A stretch of 64,000 nt of DNA, taken from contig CM060967.1 of NCBI GenBank assembly GCA_030765045.1, forward strand, positions 25,933,784-25,997,783, in the 5' to 3' direction. Origin of the DNA: Tenodera sinensis (taxonomy: Eukaryota; Arthropoda; Insecta; Mantodea; Mantidae). Each line of letters opens with the position of its first letter. Within the stretch, counting starts at the first letter, position 1. The notes below the pieces were generated by a model, which searched no databases, was not told where the DNA came from, and was given only the letters and a program-made list of their open reading frames with translations. The translations under genes and the position numbers were made by a program. Positions 1 through 11,670 of the stretch are shown piece after piece.

Positions 1-2270
1 ACTCTATTGTACTTGTGACGTGGGTTTATGTACGGACATTTTTATATGCATTCTGTCGTAAAAGATTAATGACGGAATCCATTCTCAGTGGTCAGGAGAT
101 AAATAGCTGTTTCCAGGTAATTTTATGGAACAAGTGTCATAAAACATTATACGAACGATTTTCATTAGCAATAAACCTGTTCATAATTTCTGTGTATCGG
201 TAAGTAATGATTTTAATAAACCTATAATAAAAAGTTGTTCGTACTACCCGCACACTTTATCTTGAGTTCTCAGATGGTGTTATTGTTAATTTATATCTTA
301 GAAGACCGTGATCTGTAGTTTTCGCAATTGGTTTTACAGGTTAGCCAACGGCTAAAGTAAAAGTCTAAACACGTGACTCCTTTTACTATTTACACGAGTT
401 TGTGGTGCTTATGCTGGATCTGTTTCAGGCATTTAGTACTTAAAATTACTGTTTGAGTTGATTAAATACAAAAGTAAACCACACAAGTAAACGGGTATGA
501 TAACGCAAGAGACCGCAATACAGGGAGATTCACAATTGGTAACAATGCACAATGATAGTCAGTTGTTACTTTGGCAAAGCACAGGGCTTCTTGACTCGGA
601 CCGTTCATAGCACTATATTCCAGGGCTCAAGATAAAATGTCCGAGTGGTATCATGTGTTAATAAAAACAAATGCAGTACGAATCTTAGAAATAATTTACT
701 AAAATAATTAATGTAAAATCCCAGGTATATACACAATAACATTGTAGAAATTCTGCAGCTTAGTGCATATACCTAAGCATCCTTAAGAAGTCAACTCATT
801 GTAACGTTACCAATTTTGGATAGGGAATAACGGAGCTCTATTCTTAAGATGCACCGAGGTGGAATCTCTAGAATGGAAAGTTTACGAGCAAGGTGTTGGT
901 GAGTCAGGAAGGGGGGGGGGGGGGGGGGGGCTGATCGCAATGACAATGCGTGTATCGGGTGCTTGTAGCAAAGCACTTGATGTAGCTAAATGCACAATGA
1001 AAGGATAACAAACATTTCTGTAAATGTTAGTTATTTTACGAATTTATTTTTATATATTTTAGCTTTATACTTATAAGTTTCGTCTGACAATCTCCAATTC
1101 ATAGACATTAAAATAGATATGGGTTTCCTGGTTTGCGAAAGGTAGAGCCTACTTTACATTAATGGATATCGTCGGAAGAAAGAAAATAAAAATAAAAATT
1201 AGCATAAATCCGGAAAACATTATGGAACTGAATATGAAATCAAGAGAGTGTGACAATTAGCCTGTATCACCACATGATTTAACCTCAATATACACTTTCT
1301 CTTAAATACTGTTGCAGCACTACATCAACAGAATAGCCCAAGGTTATTTTCAATAGTTAAATTGGTTATAAAAGTTACCTCTAGCTTTTCAGAAAGCAAA
1401 ACATCGCGGTAGTGGCTACTAGACAAGGATGAAAGAAGCCACTTTTGAGAGAGGAGTGCCGCCAGAAAGAAAACAACTGCCTCTCGTGATAAATAACATG
1501 TCATATTTATGCATGTATCAATTTTCAAGTTTAAGCACGAACAAGGGATTGCTGCGTAAGCTATGCTCTAAGTAAGAACCTGCATTAAACGCATTAACCA
1601 CAACGAGAACAACAATGAACACTATTTCATCATGGAGGAAGAGAAGCTTGGTAACATTTTCATCTTGATATTCAAATGACCACAAGAGTGAAAGCAAATA
1701 CACTCGTTTAATAGCCGGAAGGCTATTAGGTGTATTCTCTAGTGCAGAGCACTGATTGACATCACGTTGTCCATCGGTTTGTACGTATGAAACAACTCAC
1801 AGATCGCTGCATGTAAGGAGTTCACATTTTAAAAAACAATTTCAACAATCTTGAAAAAAATACGTTCATAGAATGTCAGATATGTCAGGAAAATAATGAA
1901 TTATCAACTAAAGGAGGATATGATAGACCACGGAAGGGACCGAAAGAGGCGAATTCAGCTAATCCCTGAAACTAAGAGGAAGAGAAGAAAAAGAATAAGA
2001 TTTATTGATACATTGAAAATCTGCAATATTTAGAGTAGTTTAATATAATACGAAGAGGCTCCTAAAACATTGAATTGTATAGCCTCTGGAAAGGTATTAA
2101 CGTGCCTGAAATTTAACTCAACACGTAAATTTACTATCATGCTTACATACTTAAATATTTAATATCCGACATAAATTGAGCAATTAAATGAATTAAAAAA
2201 TCACAGGATACCTGATAAAAATATCTCAAAATGAAGAGCTTTTTAATGTTTAATGTCATTTAATCTGGAT
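1..2270. other. AT-rich intergenic DNA, no gene seen
   Basis: I see no coding pattern, RNA gene or recognisable transposon here on either strand. The short open frames are isolated, AT-driven and lack splice or family signals. The one notable local feature is a pure G run at 911-930. If the minus-strand exon at 2811-2907 belongs to a live gene, this stretch would be its first intron or part of it. I found no convincing second exon. Confidence 0.5.
911..930 (+). repeat. Poly-G homopolymer, 20 nt
   Basis: An uninterrupted run of 20 G. Such runs are prone to length error in sequencing and can form G-quadruplexes. No adjacent element explains it. Confidence 0.9.
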
Positions 2271-2274
2271 AATG

Positions 2275-2425
2275 AGCGAATGTGATGGGTGAAATACTCA
2301 AATGAGTCTGGGTTCATTATATCTTAACGAATGTCAGTTGAGGAAAACCCCAGGACAATGTTATCCGGGTAACTCACCCCAACCAAGATTCGAGCTCGGG
2401 ACCTCTTGAATGTGCTACCTCGACA
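2275..2425 (-). repeat. tRNA-derived SINE, family S4 (minus copy)
   Basis: Read on the minus strand, this has a polymerase III B-box-like CGAGCTCGAATCTTGG, then a stretch containing CCGGATAAC and GGGGTTTTCC. The same order (GTAGCAC, an AGGTCC/AGATCC-like box, a TCGAATCT-type B box, GGATAAC, GGTTTTCC) recurs on the plus strand at 8137-8345. The shared order and motifs support a dispersed SINE family. The copy is diverged and I could not place exact ends or a target-site duplication. Confidence 0.5.
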
Positions 2426-2810
2426 TCACGGAAGTGTGTTAATTGCAGCTAGTCAGTTCGAGATTCGCACCCTGAACCACTGCGTGAGAGCTAAGAATGT
2501 TACCACTCTAATAACTAAACAGGCCAAATTTCATGTTCATCCAGTTCTTTCAATCAGTAAAACATTTGCATCTCCTTTTGTGTTCACACAGTAAATGCAC
2601 TATTTCGCATCTGTGTTATGTTGACTGGATTGTAAACAAAACAAATGCAATCTTGACACACGAACAGGCAAAATCGACAATCACGTGTTTTCGATTACAT
2701 ATCGATATGTTGCGGTTCTCGATTTATTATGAAACATTTCTCACGCTCTCGTGATTATCGTACACAAATCGATATTGGAGGTTAAGAGTCGAAACAAATG
2801 AACGTCTTAC

Positions 2811-2907
2811 CTTTGATATCCTGCTCGCTAACGTTATGGTTTTCCTTATTAGCTTGAATCTTCTCTATGAGTAACTCCAGGCGGCTGCTGTTTCCTTTGA
2901 ATAACAT
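2811..2907 (-). CDS. Probable first coding exon of an unrecognised protein gene
   Basis: On the minus strand an ATG at 2907-2905, with A at -3, opens 32 codons plus one base. The peptide starts MLFKGNSSRLELLIEKIQAN and is charged, helix-like and free of low complexity. It ends at a strong splice donor, AAAG|GTAAGA, with the exon's last base at 2811, so the intron is phase 1. The frame is also open upstream to an ATG at 3204, but that part is Arg/Gly-rich and coincides with CpG-rich leader DNA, so I prefer the internal ATG. I do not recognise the family. The rest of the gene would lie at lower coordinates or outside the window. No copy of this segment was noticed elsewhere in the window, which argues against a transposon. 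A retroposed exon remains possible. Confidence 0.55.
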
Positions 2908-3200
2908 TATTACTCGCAGAGTTAGTGCGTCGACCCAGCATTGGAGTCGCCCATCCGTCAGAAGTACACCACAGCACCACACGGACTGGCGAGATCTCTG
3001 CTGGACCCCACGACCATCTCCTTCAAGATTTTTTTCCCCTTCCCTAGCGGTAGCTCCCCTACTGCCAGCACTCGGACGGGCTCCCATTGGACGTAGAGGG
3101 CGGAGTCTAGCTCCCTGGGGGCCGGACGCATGGTCCGGGCCAACAACCCGAAATGTGATCGGCGCACTCGCCCACCTCATTGATCTTGGACAGCCCTTGT
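2908..3200 (-). promoter_or_regulatory. CpG-rich 5' leader/promoter region of the minus-strand exon
   Basis: GC content rises sharply above the surrounding AT-rich DNA, with many CpG dinucleotides (for example GCGTCGACC and CGCCCATCCGTC). It directly precedes the putative ATG at 2907 on the minus strand. A sharp CpG-rich block beside a short coding exon with a consensus donor is what a 5' UTR and promoter would look like. Long overlapping open frames on both strands here are typical of GC-rich DNA and are not evidence of coding. I did not see a definite TATA box or initiator. Confidence 0.4.
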
Positions 3201-3204
3201 TCAA

Positions 3205-4370
3205 TATGCTTTATTAAATAGCTCACTCGTAAGAAACGAACAAGTCACTGCACAAGCTTCAGCTATCTACTTTCTTGAAATATTCATCGCGCTTAGCGAA
3301 GAGCTCCTAATTTCCTTTGAGACGTCACTTAGTCTTTAATTGCTTCAAGAATCGTAGAAATGTTCATTACTGTAGTTACTTCTATACTGTATAGAGGGTG
3401 TTCAAATGTGACTCAACTGTATTTTCGTCTCGTTTTCCTGGTTTTTGACATTACCACTTTTCTAGCCAATAGTGCATTGCGATATAAGGATGGTAAATGC
3501 ATTTCACTGGAAAAGTTTAAAACGACGAGACGCGGTCGAGTGGTTTCAATTTCCAAGGAATAGTAAAAACACGTAACACACGTGTATGGCATACAATTTT
3601 TGGGAGATAATTAGTAAGTTAGTATGGCGTATGAATGAAATGTGAAATACCAACCTTGAAACATAACACATCTTTCCATGGTGTCTTAATGAATGAACTT
3701 CATTAGCATATATTAATTATAGTATATTTCGTATCTCTCTTTGATTTTTCAGGTATGAGAGAAGTACAGCCCATTTTCCATTTTTCTCTGATTTCTCGTT
3801 CAAGTTAACTGCCAAGATTAGTTATGGGTAATTATTGATTTGAATAGGCCTACTCTGTTTATCTCGCAGTTTGATGTCATTATAACGAAAGCTGGACTGA
3901 TTCCAGTGCTTTATTATTTTAAATAGGTAACAGGACAATTATTGAGGTGATAAAATCAACAAGCAGGTTTGGTTATATTTTATACCGTTCTTAATCAAAA
4001 CATTGTTTAGTTTAAGGGTGTGAAAATGCTAGCGATTTAGGCCTTAAAAGTACCTAATATAGGAAAGTTAAGTTGGTAGATATGAATACGGGATAATTCA
4101 TGTACCTGCAATGTCAACATAATAGGAAAGGCCAGAAATCGTACTATCTATCTCCCAAAACCTACCTTTATAAACCTACAACCCCCTCTTCTCATATTAA
4201 GTAACTTTTTCATAATAATCTATAAGCTTTTTTGTTCCATTCTGTACGTGGCCTTTGAAATCTACCATTATACCGTGTTTTTTTTCTTTTTTTTTGTTTT
4301 GTTCGTCTTTGTATTTACTTAGGCTAGAGTTTTTTTTTCTATAAACATTAAATTTAACGTGCATACTTTT
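3205..4370. other. AT-rich intergenic DNA, nothing recognised
   Basis: No family-like coding sequence, tRNA box or long repeat seen. The phrase GAGGGTGTTCAAA near 3385 vaguely resembles Tc1/mariner ends, but no partner was found. Confidence 0.4.
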
Positions 4371-4372
4371 AG

Positions 4373-4470
4373 ATCTTAGGGAGAACGATGAAAAATGCTG
4401 GCTGAAGAAAAATTGCCATCTTCAGCAGGGACCTTCGGAAGTTAATTGCTGAGAACCAGACCGCAGGGGC
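4373..4470 (-). repeat. SINE family S6 fragment
   Basis: Contains GCTGGCTGAAGAAAAATT followed by a CAGCAGGGACCTTCGGA-like segment. The same signature (TTCTGGCTRAAGAAAAA, then an inverted B-box around GAATTGAA, then an ACCTC/GGACTTC-type segment) recurs at 11070-11180 and 45155-45240. On the minus strand the B box reads like GGTTCAATTC in the other copies. Three dispersed copies support a tRNA-derived SINE. This one is the most worn. Confidence 0.5.
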
Positions 4471-4474
4471 AGTC

Positions 4475-5355
4475 CTTTAACATTTGTATGGTGAATCGTT
4501 CGTCTTTATTGCTTGTACCTTCATAAAGCCTGTAATATTCCTAGTAACTAATGAAAAATCCCTTGGTATTCATGGAAAAACTATTTTCGATTCCCTTAAT
4601 CTTTCCCCGCGACAGTTTTCCAAGTTCTGGAATTGTTGTCTATCTTCCAACAGTGCAATATTGTCCAAATGCATGAGTAACTTTTAGATAATTACAGAAG
4701 TTAGATCAAATGTTAAACTTTTGTGGTTTTCCTGGTGAAAAATAATGTAGAAAACTACGGCGTAAATGACTTCCTTTACAAGTTTTAGATGCCTGCTGAC
4801 ATTTTAAAAGATCACGATTCAAATTTTAAATTATTCCCGCAAAATTTTAAGAGCAAAAATAATTCAAACGTACTGGATAGGTAGGTAGGTATATACTAAT
4901 ATTTATTATGCTACATTTCTCTGAGCTGGAAATTACAAATATCTTCAAACAGATTTAAAAAAAATTAAGAATGCAAGAAAATAGCAAAAATATACAAAGC
5001 GTAGATATATCTCCTTAGTGGTAAAATACGGAAAATCGCGTAATAAGAACCACTATGTTTTTACAAGGCAACAAATTACATGCTGGCCCATACCTAAATC
5101 GATACTTTGTACTTCGCACGTTTTAATTTTTGGTGTACACAGGAGAAGCGTTTTATTTCAGATTTTAAGTAACGTATATCACAACCAAGTGAGAGAGGTG
5201 GAAGAGATGGTAAGAAAAGAGGTGAGAGAGAGAGAGAGAGAGAATAAGGGAGAAACATATATGTATTATTCCTTACATTAATGCAATAATGCAGAAGGAG
5301 CTACTTGTAAACAAATACCTAAAACAGAGTGCATGCAGCAGATGTCGTAGGTATA
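4475..5355. other. AT-rich DNA with a short (GA)n tract
   Basis: No gene seen. A (GA)n microsatellite of about 19 nt lies at 5224-5242. The rest is unremarkable AT-rich sequence. Confidence 0.45.
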
Positions 5356-5361
5356 ATGTAT

Positions 5362-6168
5362 GGGGTCTTTCAAAAGAAGTTTAAACATTAAAGCGCTGCA
5401 AATATTATAACATTTGAGGTAGGGAAAATCATAGTGTTGGTCAAACAATGGGGCGTGGTTATCATTTTTTTGTTTTTCTGTTTTGACTTTATAATTGCTA
5501 TCCTCGGTTTATTTGAATATTAATGATTCTACCTATTGGTGCAGGAATTTGTAACTTTCAAACTTAATGGTGGAGTTAACACGCATAATCGCTGACTTTG
5601 GTTACAAAATTACCCCTAGACTTCAGTAAGGTCTTCATGTTTTAAAAGCTACTGTACGGCGTGGCTCCACCTCACAATTCATCATTGGCTCTTATTTCTT
5701 CGAAGAAAGACAGACTGTTACATATACGGGAACATATTACAGAACTACGTCATCCGTAGACTGAAGAATCACAATATGAAAATAATCTTCATGCAAGATG
5801 GTACAACACCTTACCCCTGCAAAAGAATTAATTACGCAGATGTTTGGTGATTGGGTCATCAATAGGCACTTCCCAACAATGTGGCCTCCGCAGTCTCCAG
5901 ATCTGAATCTGGCCCACTTTTGGTCGTAGAACGCTTTTCCTTACACATCTAATAATGCCATTGCAACTGAAGGATGTCAATGTAACTGGCAACATTCCAA
6001 GACATATGCAAAATGCTGTAAATAGTGTCGCAGGTAGAATGCTCTATGTTGAACGGACATCTTCCCAGTTTTGTGAAGCCCACTGTTTGTCCAACGCTGA
6101 TTTTGTCTCATATCTCAAGCATTATGATATTTATAGTGGTTTAATGTTTGAAACTTTTGAAATACCCT
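5362..6168 (+). mobile_element. Decayed Tc1/mariner-type DNA transposon with terminal inverted repeats
   Basis: The left end reads GGGTCTTTCAAAAG and the right end, on the minus strand, reads GGGTATTTCAAAAG. The similarity continues inward for about 55 bp (AAACATTAAA, then GCTGCAAATAT against ACTATAAATAT, then a TTGAG-rich segment). TA dinucleotides sit beside both ends, as expected of Tc1/mariner target sites. The roughly 807-bp length is short for an autonomous element, and the interior carries a broken transposase relic. A related left-end fragment lies at 21466-21680. Confidence 0.75.
5640..6120 (+). pseudogene. Transposase relic (IS630/Tc1/mariner superfamily)
   Basis: Broken frames on the plus strand preserve landmarks of the arthropod DDE/D transposase family. 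These are IGSYFFEE, then a QDGTTPY-like block (usual form QDGA.PH, with the second catalytic Asp), then FGDWVINRHFP, WPPQSPDLN (third catalytic region) and a C-terminal RHMQNAVNSVAGRMLY-type helix. Frameshifts and stops separate these blocks, so no functional protein can be made. The first catalytic Asp region is not identifiable. The relic lies entirely inside the inverted repeats at 5362 and 6168. Confidence 0.75.
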
Positions 6169-6490
6169 ATAGATATGTTACGAATTGAAAAATCCTATGC
6201 TATCATGACGAAGTATAGACTACTTTTTGGCTCCTACTGAGTAACTTCGCGAAATATCCAAGTGCGTATAGGCAGCAAATTTTCTCAGTAATTTCTCGTT
6301 GTATCCGCCAACACATATTCTACCAATGGGAATGTATCTCCTTATTGGTTTCGATAGTTTTACACCTGGAACTTTTTATGCTCCTTCCATTGTCGCTTAA
6401 GATCTTTCTGTTTGTTCTTATTAAAAGCGTGCAATTTTTCTCTAATGTCTTAATTTTTACTTTCTTTACCACGTACTTACAGCAACTAGA

Positions 6491-6556
6491 GTGCCTGAGT
6501 GAGTGAGTTAGTGAGTGGGGTTTAAGGGCCCGTCAACAATGGGCCCGTTGGCCCCA
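6491..6556 (-). mobile_element. Mini-retroposon stub with (ACTC)n tail
   Basis: On the plus strand it reads (GAGT)n-GGGGTTTAAGGGCCCGTCAAC. On the minus strand this is a short retroposon 3' end, GTTGACGGGCCCTTAAAC, with an (ACTC)n tail. The same module occurs at 55783-55865 and 61604-61656, where it is flanked by 12-bp duplications. Here the other end is altered (ATGGGCCCGTTGGCCCC) and no duplication is visible. Confidence 0.55.
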
Positions 6557-7292
6557 AGTCAAAAAATAAAACGAGAAAACTAAGAAGCTAAGAAACTTCT
6601 AAGCTTTGCAGATAAAAACGTTAAGGTTAAAACAGTTAAAAAGTAAAAGATAAATAGAATACACCTAGTTAAAAAGCTAAAAAGCTAAAACATTAGTATA
6701 TTTAAAAAACCCACAAGCTTTCAGACTTGAAAAGTCAAAAGTGAAAGTTGAAACAACAAAAAAATTAGAAAGTGATAGGAAAAACACCACATCTTTAAAG
6801 TCTAAAAGGCTCCGAAAACTAAATTCCAAGCAAAACTTGCTCAGCAAATGCAATATTGGTGACACTATCTACAGCCACTGTGTTGCTGACCACGTGCGAA
6901 GCAAGAAGCAATAAAGCCATCATATTAATAAACGCGACGAGTTAATACTAAAGCGATTGATTTCCCAGTTTTTGTAGTTGACCATTTACCGCACTCTTTA
7001 TTGCGCCAAGTGGCATTATTTTGTTATTATACGAAACAATGCAACTGGTGACATTAGAAAAGGAATGCCAATGCTACAAACTTCAACGATGTTGTCAATT
7101 ATGGCTCACCGACTCAGAATGTGAAATATTAATGCGATATTAAGGCTTTCATAATATTGATAGATAATATGAATAATTAACCACCAATAACAAAAATTGC
7201 GAAATTACGAAAAGCAAAAGCTTTGTTAAAGGTTCTCATTAAAAAAAAAAACAACAACAACAACAACAAAAAACAAAAGCCTTAAAGAACCC
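6557..7292. other. A-rich DNA with short direct repeats
   Basis: 6580-6800 is A-rich, with repeated AAAAGCTAAAA and AAGTTAAAA-type words. 7240-7280 is (A)n(CAA)n. No gene is seen. Confidence 0.4.
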
Positions 7293-7296
7293 TTAA

Positions 7297-7986
7297 GGGG
7301 ACCTGTGAAAATTTCAAATCCTGTTGCTTAACCACAACATTCTTTTTTTTTTTTTTTATCACATGGTACTACTATTTCCCAAATTCAAACAAATGTTGCA
7401 ACAGTTATTTAAAAAAATATTCCTTTTTATCCTAACTGAGTTACAAAGAACTCCTAGCGGCTGAATTTCCAATTTGTTTTTTTAGATTTACATTTCGGGA
7501 ATACCACTTTATAAAATTTATGACATGAGGGGAATATCAAATAAATATTACTGCAGAAAAAAATTTTAACTACTCGTTCATCATTTTTATTTTATTTTAG
7601 AGATTGCATCGTTCTTTTAAAACATATCTAATGAAAAATTTAATTTTGATAAATACTAAAGCTGAGCATTTTTATTTATTCTATTGTTAAAGATCTAATG
7701 TGCAAAACATGAAACAGATTGGTGAAAAAAATGGAACCGCAAGAAGCATTCTGAACACTGCGTGCGTTGAAAAAGTACATTATGAGAAGAATGACTTTAA
7801 ATGATTTAATAAGCTATCAGTATTACGCAGGGTCATTTAAATGATCATGTGACAGGTGTTTAAAGCGAAACCGGCTGAAAATAGCTTATGCATACTAATC
7901 TACAATAACCAACATTTTTATATGTGCAAAAAGTTCAAAACTCGACAATTTCAAGCATTTTTGTTAATTTTCAAAGGTTGGTCCCC
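7297..7986. mobile_element. TTAA-flanked non-autonomous DNA transposon (690 bp)
   Basis: A TTAA at 7293-7296 is followed by GGGGACC, and the right end reads GGTCCCC followed by TTAA at 7987-7990. Seven terminal bases are perfectly inverted, and a looser inverted match (TGAAAATTT-type words) continues inward. TTAA duplication is characteristic of the piggyBac and Kolobok superfamilies. Termini starting with G runs fit Kolobok (usual 5'-RRG) better than piggyBac (usual 5'-CCC). The interior is AT-rich with no transposase frame, so it is a MITE-like deletion derivative. Two other TTAA/GGG elements occur in this window (31790 and 63943). Confidence 0.7.
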
Positions 7987-8136
7987 TTAAGCTATGAAAA
8001 GACACTGTAAAAATAGGCATAAATTTAGCATCTTTTACTCTAGTATGCATGGGACGTTATATATACAAAGCTTACGATTCAAACATAGGAAGAAAATGGT
8101 CAATTACGCAAACACCAAGATCAGACTCCGCTTCTG

Positions 8137-8345
8137 TGGTGTGGTGGTAGCACGTGTGGTTCACATTCAGGAGATCCAAGTTTGAATCTCGGTTAGCGTG
8201 AATCCAGATAACGCTTTTTCCCCGAGGTTTTCCCTTATCCTGAGAAGACGAATTTCCGGTAACTTTAAGCTCTTTGGTTCATTTAAGCACTCTTTCACTA
8301 ATTTTTCATTCCTTCATTCATCGTTCGACACCACATTTCACGTTA
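8137..8345 (+). repeat. tRNA-derived SINE, family S4 (plus copy)
   Basis: An A-box-like TGTGGTGTGGTGGTAGCACG is followed about 40 bp later by a B-box-like AGTTTGAATCTCGG. A non-tRNA body with GGATCC-like, CCAGATAACG and GAGGTTTTCCCTTATCC words comes next, then a CATTCATT-type pyrimidine-rich tail. Box spacing and order fit a polymerase III SINE. The diverged minus copy is at 2275-2425 and a weaker relative may lie at 58860-59095. Confidence 0.6.
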
Positions 8346-8349
8346 ATAT

Positions 8350-11065
8350 AAAAAAAGAAAAATGAAACTGTTGGAAATAAAACTGCATTTAGATATTTAT
8401 TGCCTAATAGTTTAAAACAAGTTGTTTCGAATTGTTATATTTATTTGGTTACAAATTATATGAATAACGTTAACTGTATTTAGTATTTCCAAGTTGGTGA
8501 AACATGTTCATGAAGCTGTTGAGGAAAATATGAACAAGTTCACCTAACGCCTTACTTGTAATACATAAGGGAGTGTATGAGTGTGCGAAATAACCAAAAT
8601 GCTTCTTTCCCAGCTATGGAGTTAGTTCTAAAAGAGGCAAGAAGGAGAATAAATCGTAGTAACTGTAAGCTGCAGAGCCGGCTAGAGTATCGGCCACGTC
8701 ACCCAGCATGCACTCAAATAGAAAAAGTTGAAGCACGAGTAGCGTGCCACATGACCAATTAGCAAGCTGGACGTGAACGAGTACGTATGTGATTGTGGTG
8801 CGTAAAGAGGTTGAGTCAGCAGTGTAGGTTGGCAGGCCTGTAATGGTAATTAGTTCTGTCTCTCTCTCTCACTCTCAGGTCGTCAAACGTTTACCAACTT
8901 GTCTTAACGAGGAAGAGACAGTGTAAGGCACCAACACTCGTCGGCTTTTCAAAAGGTTAACTTACGACTTAGATTGCGGAAGTCTAAATTCCTCATCTAT
9001 CTGCAAAAACTTGCAATCATTTCATTACCTCTACCTCCTACCAGGTCACACAAACACGTCAAAGGCCTCTAAATAATGCTCACCTTTGCAGTTCCCAAAC
9101 TTGATCTCTAACAGCGTTCAACATTCACCACATTTTTGGTAAAACATCAAGTTTTTAAATATGTTTTCTTAAAATAAGTCCCAACGAAAATTCATCTCTG
9201 TCGTTAGGAGTTGTTTTGGTTATAACACTTTAAAATAATGAAGAAAACATGATTCAGAGTTTTATTTCACAAAAGTATTGAGAAAAGAATGCAGAAAATT
9301 GTCCCCTGCCAAATCCTTACGCCCCTCTTTCGTTAGGGATTTTTTTTTGTGATGGGACCCCCCCCCCCCTAACGTATTTTTGCTCCTGTCTTTAAGAATA
9401 TGTATGTCAAATTTCCCATTCGTTCCGAAAACCTCAAGTGTTTCCCATCGAACAAATTTCAATCCATGTTCCATTAGTGATATTTTGTTATTATCGGCCC
9501 TAAGGAATGAGAGAAGCAACATTTATCTTTTTATTTTGCTCAAATATTCAGAAAACAGCTTACTCCTGCTGATGATGCCGAAAATTGCCTCCCACCGAAC
9601 ATTATGACTAAAAGTCGCGCACACAAAATAATTCTCATAGGTACATACCCAGCGATATGGTTCCACGGCAAATGTGCCAGCTCGTAATCAGAGGTTCTGG
9701 ATTTGGTCACTCAAGGCTTTCTCTATAGTCGCCCTGCCAGATGGCAGCCTTCTCTGAGCCGCCCCGGTGGGTCGAGTTATTCTAAGATCCGCCAGAGGGA
9801 AGCTCCTCCGATAGCCCTCCAGTGCAACCGGATCAAGATGCTTGGTATCATTAGGGACCTTTGCATATCTCTTTCGACTTACTGCCTACGCATATAGCCT
9901 CCTACAGCCCCTTCACCTCATCCACTCCTAGGGGTGGTAAGCACAAAACATTCGGTGGGACCGAGCTGCTAGATAGATGTCCCCTCCTTTCCCTTATCAC
10001 AGGTAAATATTAGCAAGCTTTTGTTTTTCAAAATATAGCCGTAAAAAGCATTGCAAGTGAAGCTTTTACGGAGGATGCTCCAGAATTTCCTGCTTCCAGA
10101 TTATAGTAACACAGTAATTACTTCCGATGACAAGTTAGTTGAATTATGATGTACAATTGTCAACTTCTAATAATAGGATTATATGAAATTATATACTATA
10201 AAGGTCATGACCTACAGTCACTAAATTGTATAGATGCTTTATGTTTATTGACAGTAATGTTACAGGGCAAGTCCAGCATTCTTGACTGTTACAATTTGAA
10301 TTTTAATGAAGCATTTTTGTTCGTATTTACTAAATATTTTAGAGCCCCACAAATAACAGTTGACATGTTAACCTACAAATAGGTAGGTACATTAGAAATA
10401 AGTTTACTGTGTTCAAACTCGCAGATAACGCTTCAAATGCTCTTTTTTCTCACTGTAACTAGTTGCATAATTTACCGCAGTCAGCGCCACATGCCACTAA
10501 TTATTGAAAAGCCCATATAGGCAAGTCACAAAGTTTTGCATTCGCACATAAAAGAACTTAATTTTATTTTATGGCTTGAAAATAAATATTCAAAATAAGG
10601 ACAGTAGAATCTCTTTAGTATTTTAGTCAACTTTTCCAGCATCTAAAACTGAAATGTATGAAGCTCCGTTCAAAATGATACCAAAAACTCATATTACATA
10701 CAGTAAAGACGTATTTTTTTTAGATGGCGAAGGGAGCAAAGTTGCGCACTGGTTTAAGGTCGAGTTCACTTTTGTATTTACCAGATCATAGGGGTGTCAG
10801 GTTAGTATCTCTTCTACCTTCGTGTAGTCAACATCGCGAGAATGCATGTTTAAATACAGTGCTCGCTCGCATTATCAGCAGTCTCTTGTTTATGAAACGA
10901 AGACGTTACCCCCATCACCAATTTGCATGACGTCACTCACGCAGGTCTTAGCAAGGTCATTCGCCAGGTCAAAAAATACCTCTTTAGTATGGTCATGAAC
11001 CAATTAGTTATGAGGATATCATATTAAATGTCTATTAATTCAAATGCATTTTATTTTCTCATTCA
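8350..11065. other. Intergenic DNA, no gene recognised
   Basis: Mostly AT-rich. 8640-8880 and 9690-9960 are richer in GC and of ordinary complexity, but neither shows a family-like protein or matched splice sites. A run of 13 C is present at 9358-9370. 10720-10940 is another moderately GC-rich block without a recognised product. Confidence 0.4.
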
Positions 11066-11069
11066 TATA

Positions 11070-11180
11070 TCCAGACTCTGAGGAGGATGGAGAATAATTC
11101 TGGCTAAAGAAAAATTCTACCCTTTAGTGGGGAATTGAACTCAAAACCTCTGAATTTGGAAGCTAACCGCCTGGCACAAA
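11070..11180 (-). repeat. SINE family S6 copy
   Basis: Contains TTCTGGCTAAAGAAAAATTC and then TGGGGAATTGAACTCAAAAC. On the minus strand the latter gives a B-box-like GAGTTCAATTCCCC, ahead of GGCGGTTAGCTTCC-type tRNA-like sequence. It matches the layout of the copies at 4373 and 45155. Confidence 0.55.
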
Positions 11181-11670
11181 GGCAATTCTTGATAAAGTTC
11201 AGTGAAATCGAAGGGAACTTTTGTAATATGTTCACGATATCTATAGAATTCACAGAAAAAAAACAACTTTAATTTTAAAATATTTTAAGCTCCCTATTTA
11301 CCACTTTGGGGTGGAAATTATTAAAAATTCGTAACGTTCTCAATAATGTGCATAAACAGCTCTGTGATGTTCAAATTCAACGAAACGGTTTTGAAATGGG
11401 TGACATGAAGTTGAAACGCCCTCTGCAAACACCCTAGCACACGACTTTTGGAAATATGGCGTATGCCTTTCCGGAAGAATTGTAAGAATCGGTTGAGTAG
11501 TATTTGAGATTACTACCACAAACACACAAAGATCCACAGCTGTTGTTTCAGCGCCTTCTTCCGTGCTATATTCCTAATGATATCTTCACAAAAGCTCATG
11601 TTACTAATTTGGAAATACTGTTAGGTTATTCTCCCGAACATAGAATGAAGCACCTGCAAGCGGCACGTGA

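Noticed and set aside
2867..3217. 116-codon plus-strand frame opposite the putative exon
   Set aside because: Arg/Pro/Ser-rich composition of a CpG-rich block read antisense, with no splice or domain signal. The minus-strand interpretation has a consensus donor.
8840..8890. Splice acceptor after TCTCTCTCTCTCACTCTCAG
   Set aside because: A polypyrimidine/AG match alone, within a (CT)n tract, with no open protein-like frame following.
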